A stretch of DNA of 64,000 bases from Candidatus Omnitrophota bacterium. GTDB lineage: Bacteria > Omnitrophota > Gorgyraeia > Tantalellales > Tantalellaceae. The stretch lies in the NCBI GenBank assembly GCA_014728045.1, contig WJMH01000025.1:1-64000 (forward strand), written 5' to 3'. The notes below the pieces were generated by a model. It did no database searches. It was not told the origin of the DNA and worked only from the letters and a program-made list of their open reading frames with translations. The position numbers were made by a program, and so were the translations under genes. Shown one piece after another: positions 16,931-25,941 of this stretch. Numbering within the stretch: position 1 is the first letter of the stretch; every line of letters begins with the position of its first letter.

Positions 16931-18712
16931 ATGGGCAGAATACCTCAGGAAGTAATAGACAGTGTTCTTGACAGGCTTGATATAGTGGAAGTCGTCTCGG
17001 GTTATATCCAGCTTAAGAAAGCCGGCAGGAATTTCAAGGCCTGCTGTCCTTTCCATAATGAGAAGACACCATCCTTCGTTGTCAGCCCCGATAAACAGAT
17101 ATACCACTGTTTCGGATGTCATGCAGGCGGGAACCTGATCAACTTCGTAATGAAATACGAGAACATGGATTTTCCTGAAGCTTTCAGGCTGCTTGCCGAG
17201 AAGGCAGGGGTGGAATTGCCGAAATTCGAAAGGGATCCTTCCGGTGAACCTTCTCTAGCGGCAAAGCTTTATCAAGTGAATGAAATAGCCGCCGCATTCT
17301 ACCAGAACATGCTCAATTCCCAGAAGGGCAAGAAAGCCCTGGAGTATCTGAAAAGAAGGGGCATTAACGCCGAAACACTCGAAGAGTTCAAGATGGGTTA
17401 TGCCCCCAACGAGTGGGAATCCCTTAGAAGGTACTGCCAGAGCAAGAAGATAAGAGCTGATCTTTTGAGGAAGGCCGGGCTGAGCATACCCAGCGAAAAG
17501 GGAAAAGGTGATTACGACAGGTTCCGCAACAGGATAATTTTCCCTATATTCAATGAAAGGGGCAAGATAGTGGCTTTCGGTGGGCGGGTGATGGATGATT
17601 CACTGCCGAAATACATAAATTCCCCAGAGACCGTTATATACAGCAAGAGTAATGTACTCTACGGGCTCAATTTCAGCAGGCGGGGTATACGTGAAGAAGG
17701 TTGTGCGGTACTCACAGAGGGATACATGGATGTTATCGCGCCTTTCCAGTATGGGATCAGCAATGCTGTTGCCACTTCCGGGACGGCTCTTACTGTTAAT
17801 CAGGTGAACATGCTTAAGAAGTATACCGACACCGCGGTCATGGTATTTGATTCGGACCAGGCCGGCGAGGCCGCCAGCCTGAGGGGGCTCGATATTCTTG
17901 TGGAAAGCGGGATGAAAGTACGTATAGCTTCTCTTCCTGAAGGCGATGATCCGGACAGCTACGTAAAAAACAACGGTAAAGCAGCCTTCCAGCAGATCAT
18001 CGAGAACGCCAAGGGCCTGTTTGACTACAAGCTGGACCTTTTGGTCGGTAAACTTGGCCGAAGGGACATAGGCGGGATAACCGATGAAATGCTACCTACT
18101 ATAGCCAAGGTCGAAAGCGAGGTCGTAAAGTCGGATTATCTTAAAAGGCTTGCCGAACGCCTGGGCATTCACGAACAATCTTTGCGCCATGAAATGAAAA
18201 AAGTAAAACCCGATTATTCTTACCATTATGCCTCCGAAGCGAAAGTGGACTTGGAGTCAAAGAACTATAAAAGCAGCGAAATACATCTTTTAGGCCTTGC
18301 GATGATGAGCGGTGAAAATTTCAAGAGGATCAAGTCCGCGCTCGGGCTTGACAAGTTCTGTGATCCGAAGGTCAAGCTGGTATTTATGAAGGTACAGAAG
18401 ATGTATGAGGAGGGCGCGCAAAACATCAACCCCGGCAAACTTCTCAGCAGGCTCGAGGAAGATGAAGACGCCAAGAACGCTGCAGTGCAGGCGTTGGCAA
18501 AAGCCGACATTACACAAGAACCCGAACGCGCATTGAAAGACTGCATATTCTGTGTAAAAAAAGAAAACGGGGAGGATAAGCTCAGGTATCTGAAAGAGAT
18601 GCTCAAGAAAGCCCAGAAGACAAAAGATGACGAACAGATAATGGATCTGGTGGTGAAGATAAAGGACATCACCGATAAACTTAACAGGATACATAAAGAG
18701 AAGGTTGCGTGA
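16931..18712 (+). CDS. dnaG: DNA primase
   Basis: DnaG makes RNA primers for replication. The 593-residue protein has the CHC2 zinc finger ([11 protein letters not shown] and CFGCHAGG, residues ~39-64), the TOPRIM domain with EGYMD (~265) and the DSDQAG metal-binding motif (~315), and a C-terminal helical domain for helicase contact. Length is normal. The stop overlaps the region where rpoD begins, so primase and the primary sigma factor are co-transcribed, as in macromolecular-synthesis operons of many bacteria (without rpsU here). Confidence 0.97.
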   Translation: MGRIPQEVIDSVLDRLDIVEVVSGYIQLKKAGRNFKACCPFHNEKTPSFVVSPDKQIYHCFGCHAGGNLINFVMKYENMDFPEAFRLLAEKAGVELPKFERDPSGEPSLAAKLYQVNEIAAAFYQNMLNSQKGKKALEYLKRRGINAETLEEFKMGYAPNEWESLRRYCQSKKIRADLLRKAGLSIPSEKGKGDYDRFRNRIIFPIFNERGKIVAFGGRVMDDSLPKYINSPETVIYSKSNVLYGLNFSRRGIREEGCAVLTEGYMDVIAPFQYGISNAVATSGTALTVNQVNMLKKYTDTAVMVFDSDQAGEAASLRGLDILVESGMKVRIASLPEGDDPDSYVKNNGKAAFQQIIENAKGLFDYKLDLLVGKLGRRDIGGITDEMLPTIAKVESEVVKSDYLKRLAERLGIHEQSLRHEMKKVKPDYSYHYASEAKVDLESKNYKSSEIHLLGLAMMSGENFKRIKSALGLDKFCDPKVKLVFMKVQKMYEEGAQNINPGKLLSRLEEDEDAKNAAVQALAKADITQEPERALKDCIFCVKKENGEDKLRYLKEMLKKAQKTKDDEQIMDLVVKIKDITDKLNRIHKEKVA

Positions 18713-18714
18713 TC

Positions 18715-20439
18715 ATGCCACGGAAAAAGAAAAAAGCCAAGACCAAGAAGGGCAAGCCGGCTAAAAAGAAGACCCAGAAAGCCAGAACCTCTTCAAAGAG
18801 CGGCAAAAAGACCAAGGCTAAAAAGACCTCCGCGAAAACTGCGAAGAAGTCATCCCGGACCAGGAAAGGTTCCGCATCCTCCCCCGCCGAGGAGAAGGGC
18901 GATAAATACACAAAGAGCCGGTCCGCGATCGTCCGCAAGCTTATAAGGGTGGGTAAAGACAAGGGATACGTCAGTTACGACGAAGTCAACGATATTCTTC
19001 CGGATGATGTTGTCTCCTCTGACGAGATAGACGAGGTCATAACCGCTCTTCACAGCGCGGATATAAAAGTCGTTGAATCCGAGGAAGAGGTCGAGAAGAT
19101 CCCTATGGCAGTAAAAAGCAGCCAGAAGAAGGTCAAGTCCAGAAAATTCGTCCAGATAGATGATCCCGTAAAAATGTATCTTAAGCAGATGGGACAGATA
19201 CCTCTTTTGAGCCGCAATGAAGAACTGGAACTGGCAAAACGGATCAAAAAAAAGGAAAAGGATTTCAAGGAAATAGTCTTCAGCATCAGGATGGGGCGCG
19301 AGCGGGCTCTGGAACAGATAGAAGAGGCGTTCGACAACGACTATAATCTTGATGATGTTCTTGATATCCAGCCGGGCGCCGATCTTGAAAAACTCGAAGA
19401 TAAGAAGAGGCAGCTTATAAAACGCATAAGGCTCTCCAAGAAGAACGAGACGATAATCAAGTTAATGAGGAAACTTAAAGTCGCCATCTCCCTTATCGAA
19501 AAAGTCACCGAAGAGATACGAAAACCCATGGAGGAGACCAGGAGGCTGCGCAATAAAGTGGAACGCCTTAAAAAGGGCAGGAGTAAAAAGGATCTCAAAC
19601 AGGCCCAGAAAGACCTGAGGAGCCTCACGCGCAAGATAGGCAAGTCCGCCGAACGCATTGTGCAGGACCTCAACAAGCTGAATAATATAGAGACCGAATA
19701 CACCAAAGCCAAGAAAGAGCTGGTCGCTGCCAATCTCCGCCTTGTCGTAAGCATTGCGAAAAAATACACCAACAGGGGCCTTTCCTTCCTTGATCTTATA
19801 CAGGAAGGCAATATGGGGCTTATGAAAGCGGTGGATAAGTTCGAGTACGAAAGGGGATACAAGTTCAGTACTTATGCAACATGGTGGATACGACAGGCGA
19901 TAACTCGGTCGATAGCGGACCAGTCAAGGACCATCCGTATACCGGTCCATATGACAGAAACTATTAACAAGTTGGTCAGGGTATCCAGGGCTCTTGTTCA
20001 GGAGTACGGCAGGGAGCCCACACCTGAAGAGATAGCCAATGCAATGAAGATCCCCGTTGAAAAGGTGAGGGGCATAATAAAAATAGCCCAGCATCCTATA
20101 TCCCTGGAGACGCCTATCGGGGACGAGGGGGATACAAGTTTCGGGGATTTCATCGAGGATAAGTCCGCTGTTTCTCCTGCCAACGCTACCGCATATGCCA
20201 TGCTCCGGGAACAGATGGACGAAGTTCTGGATACTCTCACAGAAAGAGAAAGAAAGGTTCTCACCCTGAGGTTCGGTATCGGGGACGGCTATCCCAGGAC
20301 GCTCGAAGAGGTGGGAAAAATATTTAATGTTACAAGGGAAAGAGTACGCCAGATAGAGGCTAAAGCCCTGAAAAAGCTGAGACATCCCATTAGAGCGAAG
20401 AAACTCAAGAACTTTCTTGATATGGGGTTTTCAGAGTGA
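18715..20439 (+). CDS. rpoD: Primary sigma factor with Lys-rich N-terminal tail
   Basis: The 574-residue protein is the housekeeping sigma70. Visible are region 1.1-like residues (~65-115), region 1.2/2 with [11 protein letters not shown], the region 2 core ([41 protein letters not shown]), region 3 and the region 4 helix-turn-helix ([20 protein letters not shown]). A long charged non-conserved insert lies between 1.2 and 2. The first ~58 residues are almost only Lys, Ala, Thr, Ser and Arg, resembling a histone H1 tail. I start at ATG 18715 rather than the GTG at 18709 in the dnaG stop. It probably shares the dnaG transcript. Confidence 0.96.
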   Translation: MPRKKKKAKTKKGKPAKKKTQKARTSSKSGKKTKAKKTSAKTAKKSSRTRKGSASSPAEEKGDKYTKSRSAIVRKLIRVGKDKGYVSYDEVNDILPDDVVSSDEIDEVITALHSADIKVVESEEEVEKIPMAVKSSQKKVKSRKFVQIDDPVKMYLKQMGQIPLLSRNEELELAKRIKKKEKDFKEIVFSIRMGRERALEQIEEAFDNDYNLDDVLDIQPGADLEKLEDKKRQLIKRIRLSKKNETIIKLMRKLKVAISLIEKVTEEIRKPMEETRRLRNKVERLKKGRSKKDLKQAQKDLRSLTRKIGKSAERIVQDLNKLNNIETEYTKAKKELVAANLRLVVSIAKKYTNRGLSFLDLIQEGNMGLMKAVDKFEYERGYKFSTYATWWIRQAITRSIADQSRTIRIPVHMTETINKLVRVSRALVQEYGREPTPEEIANAMKIPVEKVRGIIKIAQHPISLETPIGDEGDTSFGDFIEDKSAVSPANATAYAMLREQMDEVLDTLTERERKVLTLRFGIGDGYPRTLEEVGKIFNVTRERVRQIEAKALKKLRHPIRAKKLKNFLDMGFSE

Positions 20440-20478
20440 TATAAAGCAAATACAACGGAAAGAAAGGGGAATCCGATT

Positions 20479-20703
20479 ATGGCACAGCAAAAAATAGAAC
20501 TTTTCATTCCCGGAGAGCTAAAAGACGAACCTATAATCTGTGATATGATCAACAACTTCGATATTAGCATGAAGATAGTCGAAGCGTCCTTTTCCACCGA
20601 GAGTGGGTGGGCCTTTCTGGTCATAGACGGTCAGAAGGATGAGATCGACAGAATGTTCGGCTATCTGAGGGATAAAGGCATTAACATAGAAGTACGTGAA
20701 TAA
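20479..20703 (+). CDS. NIL-domain protein
   Basis: The 74-residue protein looks like a lone NIL domain, the ferredoxin-like ligand-binding domain found at the end of methionine ABC transporter ATPases and in some ferredoxins. The pattern is IELFIPGELKDEPIICDM and an alternating alpha/beta order. It may bind a small ligand such as methionine (family knowledge). AGAAAGGGG precedes the ATG. It is 39 nt downstream of rpoD, in the same direction. Confidence 0.75.
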   Translation: MAQQKIELFIPGELKDEPIICDMINNFDISMKIVEASFSTESGWAFLVIDGQKDEIDRMFGYLRDKGINIEVRE

Positions 20704-20751
20704 TCATATCGGATATCAGCCCCCTGGTATTCTGATCATCATCCGGGACAT

Positions 20752-21147
20752 ATGAAAGAAAGAAAATCAGAGAGGATCGAATGCACCGAAGTGCCCGCAC
20801 CGATAGGCCCTTATTCACAAGCGGTAAGAGCGGGAGATTTTCTTTTCATATCGGGGCAGATACCGATTGATCCCGGGACGGGACGGGTCAGTACGGCCGA
20901 TATAGAGGGCCAGACTGCACTAGTTATCGATAACATTGAAAAGATACTTTCTTCATGCGGACTTGAGCTAAATGATGTTGTCAAGGCGGATGTTTTTTTG
21001 AATAACATGGAAAACTTTCCGCGTATGAACGATGTGTACGGATCGAGGTTCACCGGTAATGTAAAACCTGCCAGGTGTGTTGTTCAGGTTTCCAGACTGC
21101 CGAAAAATGTGCTGATAGAGCTTTCCTGCATAGCCCTTGCCCGATAA
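20752..21147 (+). CDS. ridA: RidA-family enamine/imine deaminase
   Basis: The 131-residue RidA (YjgF/YER057c/UK114) protein hydrolyses reactive enamines and imines such as 2-aminoacrylate. The characteristic blocks are APIGPYSQAVRAGDFLFISGQIP, KADVFLNNMENFPRMN and the substrate-binding Arg in KPARCVVQVSRLP. Length is typical for the trimeric family. It is followed closely by the FAH-family gene. Confidence 0.95.
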   Translation: MKERKSERIECTEVPAPIGPYSQAVRAGDFLFISGQIPIDPGTGRVSTADIEGQTALVIDNIEKILSSCGLELNDVVKADVFLNNMENFPRMNDVYGSRFTGNVKPARCVVQVSRLPKNVLIELSCIALAR

Positions 21148-21157
21148 AGGCTTAACC

Positions 21158-21892
21158 ATGAAGATCGCCAGATTTATCCACGAAGGCAAAGAAAAAAGAG
21201 GAACAATTGAAGGTGATTGGGTTCATGCCGATGGCATTGGAGCGCCTCTTACCGAAGTAACTCTTTTGTCCCCGGTTTTTCCCACAAAGATCGTTTCAGT
21301 GGGACTGAATTACACCGATCATGCCCTGGAACTAGGCATGGAAGTCCCGGACGAACCGGTGATCTTTCTTAAGCCGTCAACTTCTGTTATCGGTCCGGAT
21401 GAAGCGATAATATATCCTGAGATGTCGAAAAGAGTTGATTACGAAGCAGAGCTGGGCGTGGTCATCAAAAAAACGGCCAGACACATTACCAAAGAGGAAG
21501 TCCCCGAATACATCGAAGGATATACCTGTTTTAATGATGTTACCGCGCGGGACCTGCAGAAAAAAGACGGGCAGTGGACCAGGGCCAAATCATTTGACAC
21601 GTTCGCGCCTGTTGGCCCCTTTATCGAGACAGAGCTCGATCCTGCCGATGTTGGTATCCGGTCCTTCCTTAACGGAGAGCTCAGGCAGAATTCCCGTACC
21701 TCGAACCTTATATTCAATGTGCAGGAACTGGTAAGTTTCATCTCGAGCGTGATGACGCTTCAAAAGGGGGACATAATCGCAACCGGCACACCTGCCAATA
21801 TTGGTCCGATGCGGCCGGGGGATGAAGTTGTTGTTGAGATCGACGGTGTCGGAAGATTGGTAAACAGTGTAGAATCGGAGAAAAAACAATGA
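21158..21892 (+). CDS. Fumarylacetoacetate hydrolase-family protein
   Basis: The 244-residue protein belongs to the FAH superfamily, which includes acylpyruvate hydrolases and oxaloacetate tautomerases/decarboxylases. Conserved blocks are VGLNYTDHALE, EPVIFLKPST, the metal-binding DYEAELGVVI, FNDVTARDLQ, and GDIIATGTPANIGPM. I start at ATG 21158; a TTG at 21137 would add seven unconserved residues. The exact substrate cannot be assigned. It overlaps dtd by 4 nt. Confidence 0.92.
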   Translation: MKIARFIHEGKEKRGTIEGDWVHADGIGAPLTEVTLLSPVFPTKIVSVGLNYTDHALELGMEVPDEPVIFLKPSTSVIGPDEAIIYPEMSKRVDYEAELGVVIKKTARHITKEEVPEYIEGYTCFNDVTARDLQKKDGQWTRAKSFDTFAPVGPFIETELDPADVGIRSFLNGELRQNSRTSNLIFNVQELVSFISSVMTLQKGDIIATGTPANIGPMRPGDEVVVEIDGVGRLVNSVESEKKQ

Positions 21893-22326
21893 GGATAGTC
21901 GTTCAGAGGGTCAAGCGGTCTTCTGTTACTGTCAACGGGACCGTGACCGGTTCGATCCAGAATGGTTATATGCTGCTTGTGGGAATAGCCAGGGAGGACG
22001 ATCTTGACAAGGTTGAGATGATGGCCGGAAAGATCATTCGATTGAGGGTGTTTGAGGATGAAAAGGGTAAGATGAATAAGGCCATTGCCGATGTTGGAGG
22101 AGGGATCCTCAGTGTTCCGCAATTCACGCTTCTGGCAAGAACAGATAAAGGCAACCGCCCTGGGTTTGAAGATGCGGCGGATCCGGAAAAGGCCGAAAAA
22201 TATTGGAATAGTTTTAACGAAATTCTCGAGAAAGCGGGCTTAACAGTTGAAAAAGGCCGTTTCGGCGCGAACATGCAGGTCAGTCTTGTAAATGACGGGC
22301 CGGTAACCTTTGTACTGGATAGCTAA
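21889..22326 (+). CDS. dtd: D-aminoacyl-tRNA deacylase
   Basis: Dtd hydrolyses D-amino acids (and glycine) mischarged on tRNA. The 145-residue length is normal and the family motifs are present: MRIVVQRVKRSSVTV at the N-terminus, QFTLLA with Pro instead of the usual Ser before Gln, and the GP cis-Pro motif in NDGPVTFVLDS. It overlaps the FAH-family gene by 4 nt (ATGA). Confidence 0.95.
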   Translation: MRIVVQRVKRSSVTVNGTVTGSIQNGYMLLVGIAREDDLDKVEMMAGKIIRLRVFEDEKGKMNKAIADVGGGILSVPQFTLLARTDKGNRPGFEDAADPEKAEKYWNSFNEILEKAGLTVEKGRFGANMQVSLVNDGPVTFVLDS

Positions 22327-22341
22327 CTTAAGGAGGAGAAC

Positions 22342-22794
22342 ATGAGGATATATTCGGGGGAGGAGAGCGCCAAGCTGGTGGGAGACCTTGTATCTGAAAA
22401 GCATCAGGTAAAACCTCGTTCAATAGAACTTACCGTTGCTGCCGTATACCAGCCTGAAAAGGCAGGGGAGATCGATTTCGGGGGCAGCGAGCAAAAGAAA
22501 GCAGATTCAAAGCCGCTGGAGCCTGAAAAAAGGTCGGAAGATGATAAATACGGGTGGTGGAACTTGACAGAAGGCGAATATTTTGTAGAATTTAACGAAA
22601 CGGTCAAGGTCCCGGAAGGTTCAATAAGTTTTCTGAGACCTTTACCCAGAACCCTGGAAGGTGGTGGTATCCAGCCGTCACTCATTTATATGGAGGGTGA
22701 AGAGATTACCAGGGTCCCTTTATCCGTGGGCAAAACGGGATTTAATATCAAAGAGAACGCGCGCATATCCTCTGCGACATTCTTGGAGATCTGA
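22342..22794 (+). CDS. dUTPase/dCTP-deaminase-fold protein
   Basis: The 150-residue protein resembles archaeal-type dCTP deaminase/dUTPase proteins in its middle segment (GEYFVEFNETVKVPEG, LPRTLEGGG). However, I cannot find the usual substrate motif with its catalytic Glu/Asp set (for example the SS-x-x-R block). It may be a divergent nucleotide-binding protein or an inactive trimer. AAGGAGGAG lies before the ATG. It is between dtd and a small cupin gene in the same direction. Confidence 0.55.
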   Translation: MRIYSGEESAKLVGDLVSEKHQVKPRSIELTVAAVYQPEKAGEIDFGGSEQKKADSKPLEPEKRSEDDKYGWWNLTEGEYFVEFNETVKVPEGSISFLRPLPRTLEGGGIQPSLIYMEGEEITRVPLSVGKTGFNIKENARISSATFLEI

Positions 22795-22822
22795 TCAGCA
22801 TTTGAACGTAAGGGGGGCAGTT

Positions 22823-23095
22823 ATGGATATAATAAAGATTGAGCGTCCTGATGAGCACAAACTGCAGGAACTTGGGGTGAGATCATGGCCTATCTGGGAA
22901 AAGGAGAATTCACGGTTTGACTGGAGCTATGACGCCAAGGAAACGTGTTACATACTCCAGGGCAGGGCTAAAGTAGAGCCGGAGGACGGCGAGCCCGTCG
23001 AGTTCGGAGAGGGAGACCTCGTAACGTTCCCTCAAGGTATGAACTGCGTTTGGGAAATATCCAGCCCCATTAGAAAGCATTATAAGATGGGGTAA
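22823..23095 (+). CDS. Small cupin (DUF861/EutQ-like)
   Basis: The 90-residue single-domain cupin has the DUF861 pattern (SWPIWEKENSRFDWSYD, ETCYILQGRAKVEPEDG, GDLVTFPQGMNCVWE). The frame is open further upstream, but ATG 22823 follows AAGGGGGG at a good distance and matches the family start. DUF861 cupins bind small ligands or act as sugar or nucleotide-derivative enzymes; the substrate is unknown. Confidence 0.82.
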   Translation: MDIIKIERPDEHKLQELGVRSWPIWEKENSRFDWSYDAKETCYILQGRAKVEPEDGEPVEFGEGDLVTFPQGMNCVWEISSPIRKHYKMG

Positions 23096-23102
23096 TAGTT
23101 TT

Positions 23103-23579
23103 ATGTTTAGAGTTACCACAAAAATAAGGACAGTTTGCTTTTTGGCGGCAGTGTTCTTTCTGCTTGCCGGGATCGATATCGCGTATTCTTCCCCCATGCC
23201 GGGTTTCTCATGGGGAGGAGCTAGTGAGGAGGAGGCTAATCTTGATCTGTGTCCGCAGGGTGTTCTGGTCGTGAACCAGTTCCTCCAGGCCTGGCAGAAT
23301 GGTGATTACCGGACCATGTACGAGCTTATCGATGATGAGAGCAAGAAGGGTTACACCTATGAACAGGCAACTTTCGATTTTCAGTTCATGGAATTCAAAG
23401 AGTACAGGATAAGCTATGTGAGGCGGCGTGGCGACGATTATGAGATGCTTTTAAGCTACGGGGACTGGAAGGATGGCCAGAAGCAGGTGGTAAAGGTCCT
23501 GATAAGCGGAGAAACTTACAAAATAATCATGCAGTCTTCCAACTCACCCTTTAAAAAATCCCTGGAAAGCTACTTTTAG
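23103..23579 (+). CDS. Exported hypothetical protein, NTF2-like
   Basis: The 158-residue protein has an N-terminal signal peptide (VCFLAAVFFLLAGIDIAYS, cleavage near residue 29). The rest resembles NTF2/SnoaL-like or DUF4878 domains: a helix with FLQAWQNGDYRTMYELI and then a curved sheet. No catalytic residues are obvious and I do not recognise a named family. It lies between the cupin and phosphofructokinase genes. Confidence 0.6.
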   Translation: MFRVTTKIRTVCFLAAVFFLLAGIDIAYSSPMPGFSWGGASEEEANLDLCPQGVLVVNQFLQAWQNGDYRTMYELIDDESKKGYTYEQATFDFQFMEFKEYRISYVRRRGDDYEMLLSYGDWKDGQKQVVKVLISGETYKIIMQSSNSPFKKSLESYF

Positions 23580-23626
23580 TTATTCTGGTTAGTTGATAAG
23601 GATATAAATCAAGAAGAGGAGGAGAA

Positions 23627-24841
23627 ATGTCAGATATAAAAAAGATCGGTGTTATTACCAGCGGTGGTGACTGCGGCGGATTGAACGCGGTTGTCAAGGG
23701 CGCGGCGAGCATGGCTAATAACCTTGGTATAGAGTGCTATATCATACCGAATGGATATGCGGGGCTGTATAATCTGGTTGATTTCAAAAGTCTCACAAAA
23801 ATGACCGAAAGCCGCTTGGACCTGATAAACAACAACCTGTCGGGCTCTGAAGCTGGCCATTCCAGGGTCAAGGTCAAGAAGATCAAGGACGAGAACAAGT
23901 ATGAAAGGATCAAGGAAGGCCTTAAGAAGTTCAATATCGACGCTCTTGTAATAAGCGGCGGAGATGATACTGGCAGCGTAATGGTGGACCTTCATAAGAA
24001 CGGCATAAACTGTGTCCATGCGCCCAAAACCATGGACCTGGATCTGCAGACTTATTCGGTCGGGGGCGATTCCACCATCAACAGGATAGCCGTTTTCGCT
24101 GATGATCTGAAGACCACAGGAAGGACGCATAACCGGGTGATCGTGGTAGAGGTCTTCGGGCGATATGCTGGACATACCGCTTTCCGGGGCGGTGTCGCCG
24201 CGGATGCCGATGCCATTCTGATACCTGAGATACCGGTGGATTTCAATATCCTCTACAAGGATGTCATCAAAAGCCTCAAGGAAAGGATACAAGACAGCGA
24301 CGTTCTTGCCGGCACGTACCTGCTCGTGGTCGCTGAGGGTCTGAGGGACGCAAGCGGTGGTGAGATAGTTGATGACAGCGCTGGGCTTGACGCCTTCGGT
24401 CATAAAAAACTGGCCGGAGCGGGCAAATATGTATGCCAGGAGCTTGAAAAAAGATTGAAGGCGGATACTGATGTAACCGAATTCATGAAGAAGACACACA
24501 TGTATGTGGAGGGACTTTATACGGCTCCTGAGATACGTTCGGTACGGCCAGGTCATTTAGTGCGTTGCGGAAGAAGCTCTGCTTACGACGTTAATTTCGG
24601 CAATACGGTCGGTGCCGGAGCCGTGCTTCTGATTAATAAAGGGATCTTCGGTGTTACCATGGCCGGCATTACCGGTAACGAGGTTCGCTATATGACCGCT
24701 GAAAAGGCTATCGAACAACGTTTTGTCGATTTGGATGAGGTGGCACTTTTTGAAAAACTCGGGATCTGTTTCGGCAGGGAAGAGGGTGATTTCTCACCCA
24801 AGTTCGAACAGCTGAAAACCTCTCCCGAGCGATATATGTAA
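23627..24841 (+). CDS. pfp: 6-phosphofructokinase, probably pyrophosphate-dependent
   Basis: The 404-residue protein is a PfkA-superfamily phosphofructokinase with TSGGDCGGLN near the start, the substrate loop PKTMDLD and the GRYAGHTA block. ATP enzymes have Gly in GGDGS and in PGTID. Here these are Asp114 (GGDDT) and Lys134 (PKTMD), the pair known to mark pyrophosphate-dependent enzymes. If so, it works reversibly in glycolysis/gluconeogenesis and saves ATP. AGAAGAGGAGG precedes the ATG, and a strong terminator follows, so it closes the long cluster that starts at cvpA. Confidence 0.9.
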   Translation: MSDIKKIGVITSGGDCGGLNAVVKGAASMANNLGIECYIIPNGYAGLYNLVDFKSLTKMTESRLDLINNNLSGSEAGHSRVKVKKIKDENKYERIKEGLKKFNIDALVISGGDDTGSVMVDLHKNGINCVHAPKTMDLDLQTYSVGGDSTINRIAVFADDLKTTGRTHNRVIVVEVFGRYAGHTAFRGGVAADADAILIPEIPVDFNILYKDVIKSLKERIQDSDVLAGTYLLVVAEGLRDASGGEIVDDSAGLDAFGHKKLAGAGKYVCQELEKRLKADTDVTEFMKKTHMYVEGLYTAPEIRSVRPGHLVRCGRSSAYDVNFGNTVGAGAVLLINKGIFGVTMAGITGNEVRYMTAEKAIEQRFVDLDEVALFEKLGICFGREEGDFSPKFEQLKTSPERYM

Positions 24842-24869
24842 GGCCGCAACAGGTTCCGTTCATTATTGA

Positions 24870-24903
24870 GGACAGGAAGGGGCAACCCTTCCTGTCCCAT
24901 TTT
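24870..24903 (+). terminator. Intrinsic terminator after the phosphofructokinase gene
   Basis: A perfect 12-bp stem GGACAGGAAGGG / CCCTTCCTGTCC closes on a GCAA tetraloop and is followed by CATTTTATT. It is positioned 29 nt after the stop. Confidence 0.8.
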
Positions 24904-24921
24904 ATTGTAATAATACCAAAA

Positions 24922-25266
24922 ATGATCACTGACGAAAAAAGAGCATTCAGACGTGTCAAACGTAAGTTCACCGTGCGTTACAATTTTCAGGGGCCCGACG
25001 GTGCGAAAGGGAAATCGGTTTCCGAGAATATCAGTCTTGGCGGCGTATACTTTATCAGCCTGATGAAGATGAATATAGGGGATATCCTTGAATGTGATAT
25101 TGAGATGCTTTCCTGCGATGGACATGGCCGGTTTCTTGCGCGAGTCGTGAGGTGCGAATCGTTGAACAACAATATGGTCGACACATTCGGGATCGCTGTT
25201 GAATTCACAAAGGCCTTCGGAGACTCCAGAAAGAAACTTGAAAAAGCTCTTTCATCTTCTGTTTGA
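24922..25266 (+). CDS. PilZ-domain protein
   Basis: The 114-residue protein is a lone PilZ domain, the usual receptor fold for cyclic di-GMP. The Arg-rich N-terminal motif (RAFRRVKRKFTVRY) and the following NISLGGVYF (for the canonical D/N-x-S-x-x-G) are present, so c-di-GMP binding is likely. No output domain is fused, so it should act on another protein. The ATG has no Shine-Dalgarno sequence and lies just after the terminator of the previous operon, so it has its own promoter or a leaderless message. Confidence 0.85.
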   Translation: MITDEKRAFRRVKRKFTVRYNFQGPDGAKGKSVSENISLGGVYFISLMKMNIGDILECDIEMLSCDGHGRFLARVVRCESLNNNMVDTFGIAVEFTKAFGDSRKKLEKALSSSV

Positions 25267-25651
25267 TCAGCGCCTAACAAAGGTTTAAATATCCGCATAT
25301 CCACAAAAATCTTCTCCAAATAGATCTCAATAAAAAAATTTTAAGAAAGAACGTTCATAGGATGTGAATATACGCCTTTGCGGATGGTGGAGTGAGCGAG
25401 GCGGTTGAGAGCTCCATGGGCCTTATCTTTAAAGAGTTATAGCGTACGGCTTAATTCCGGAATTTATTCATGGATTACGCGCGACAAATAACCCGGACAA
25501 GCATAAATGCACAGACTGTTAATGTATGTAAAAAATATAAAAAAAATTCTTCATAAACTTGCAAATCGAAAATATTAATGTATATTTTAAACAAAAGAAA
25601 TTGTTTAACTAGTTTTTGTTGAAACAGTTTAAACAAAAGAAGGAGGGAACG
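25267..25651 (+). other. 385-nt intergenic region before the Lys/Ala-repeat gene
   Basis: No gene is seen. The right part is AT-rich and holds a possible promoter TTGCAA (25559-25564), 16 nt, TATATT (25581-25586). The left-middle part (about 25370-25430) is more GC-rich with a tRNA-like D-arm string, but no T arm or acceptor stem can be built. It could carry a small RNA, for which I have no positive evidence. Confidence 0.5.
25586..25641 (+). repeat. 14-bp direct repeat upstream of the Lys/Ala-repeat gene
   Basis: TTTAAACAAAAGAA occurs at 25586-25599 and again at 25628-25641, exactly 42 bp apart (about four helical turns). The second copy runs into the AGGAGGG ribosome-binding site. It may be an operator pair or a simple duplication. 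Confidence 0.6.
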
Positions 25652-25849
25652 ATGGCGGTGAAAAAGAAAAAGGCAGCAAAGAAAAAAGCTGCGAAGAAAA
25701 AGACTGCGAAGAAAAAGGTAGCCAAGAAAAAGACTGCAAAGAAAAAGACCGCGAAGAAAAAGACTGCGGCGAAGAAAAAGGCTACGAAGAAAAAAGCTAC
25801 GAAGAAAAAGGCTACGAAGAAAAAGGCTGCGAAGAAAAAGAAGAAATAA
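25652..25849 (+). CDS. Lys/Ala-repeat (histone H1-like) basic protein
   Basis: The 65-residue protein is made of about ten AKKKx pentapeptides (x = A, T or V) after MAVKKK. It contains only Lys, Ala, Thr, Val and Met. The DNA is a matching 15-bp tandem repeat (units like GCGAAGAAAAAGACT). I start at ATG 25652, with AAGGAGGG before it. Such proteins resemble the C-terminal tails of histone H1 and of bacterial H1-like proteins, and are expected to bind DNA or RNA non-specifically (family knowledge). Repeat number probably varies between strains. It is a single-gene unit with its own upstream region and a strong terminator. Confidence 0.8.
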   Translation: MAVKKKKAAKKKAAKKKTAKKKVAKKKTAKKKTAKKKTAAKKKATKKKATKKKATKKKAAKKKKK

Positions 25850-25872
25850 ACAGTCTTTTACGAATTTATAGC

Positions 25873-25906
25873 AAAAAGGGCAGGACTATTCAGTTCTGCC
25901 CTTTTT
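25873..25906 (+). terminator. Bidirectional intrinsic terminator
   Basis: AAAAAGGGCAGGACT pairs with AGTTCTGCCCTTTTT around an ATTC loop. The A-run and T-run make it usable on both strands. It separates the Lys/Ala-repeat gene (plus) from the convergent porin gene (minus). Confidence 0.9.
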
Positions 25907-25941
25907 GTGTACTGGAGAACGTTTCATGCTCGTTTACATTA

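Noticed and set aside
25370-25430. A tRNA-like string (GAGCGAGGCGGTTGAGAGC) in the gap before the Lys/Ala gene
   Set aside because: No acceptor stem, anticodon arm or T arm can be built around it, so it is not a tRNA and a remnant cannot be shown.
25673-25840. 15-bp tandem repeats considered as a CRISPR or minisatellite
   Set aside because: Units are contiguous without spacers and stay in frame as Lys/Ala codons behind a good ribosome-binding site, so a coding repeat explains them.
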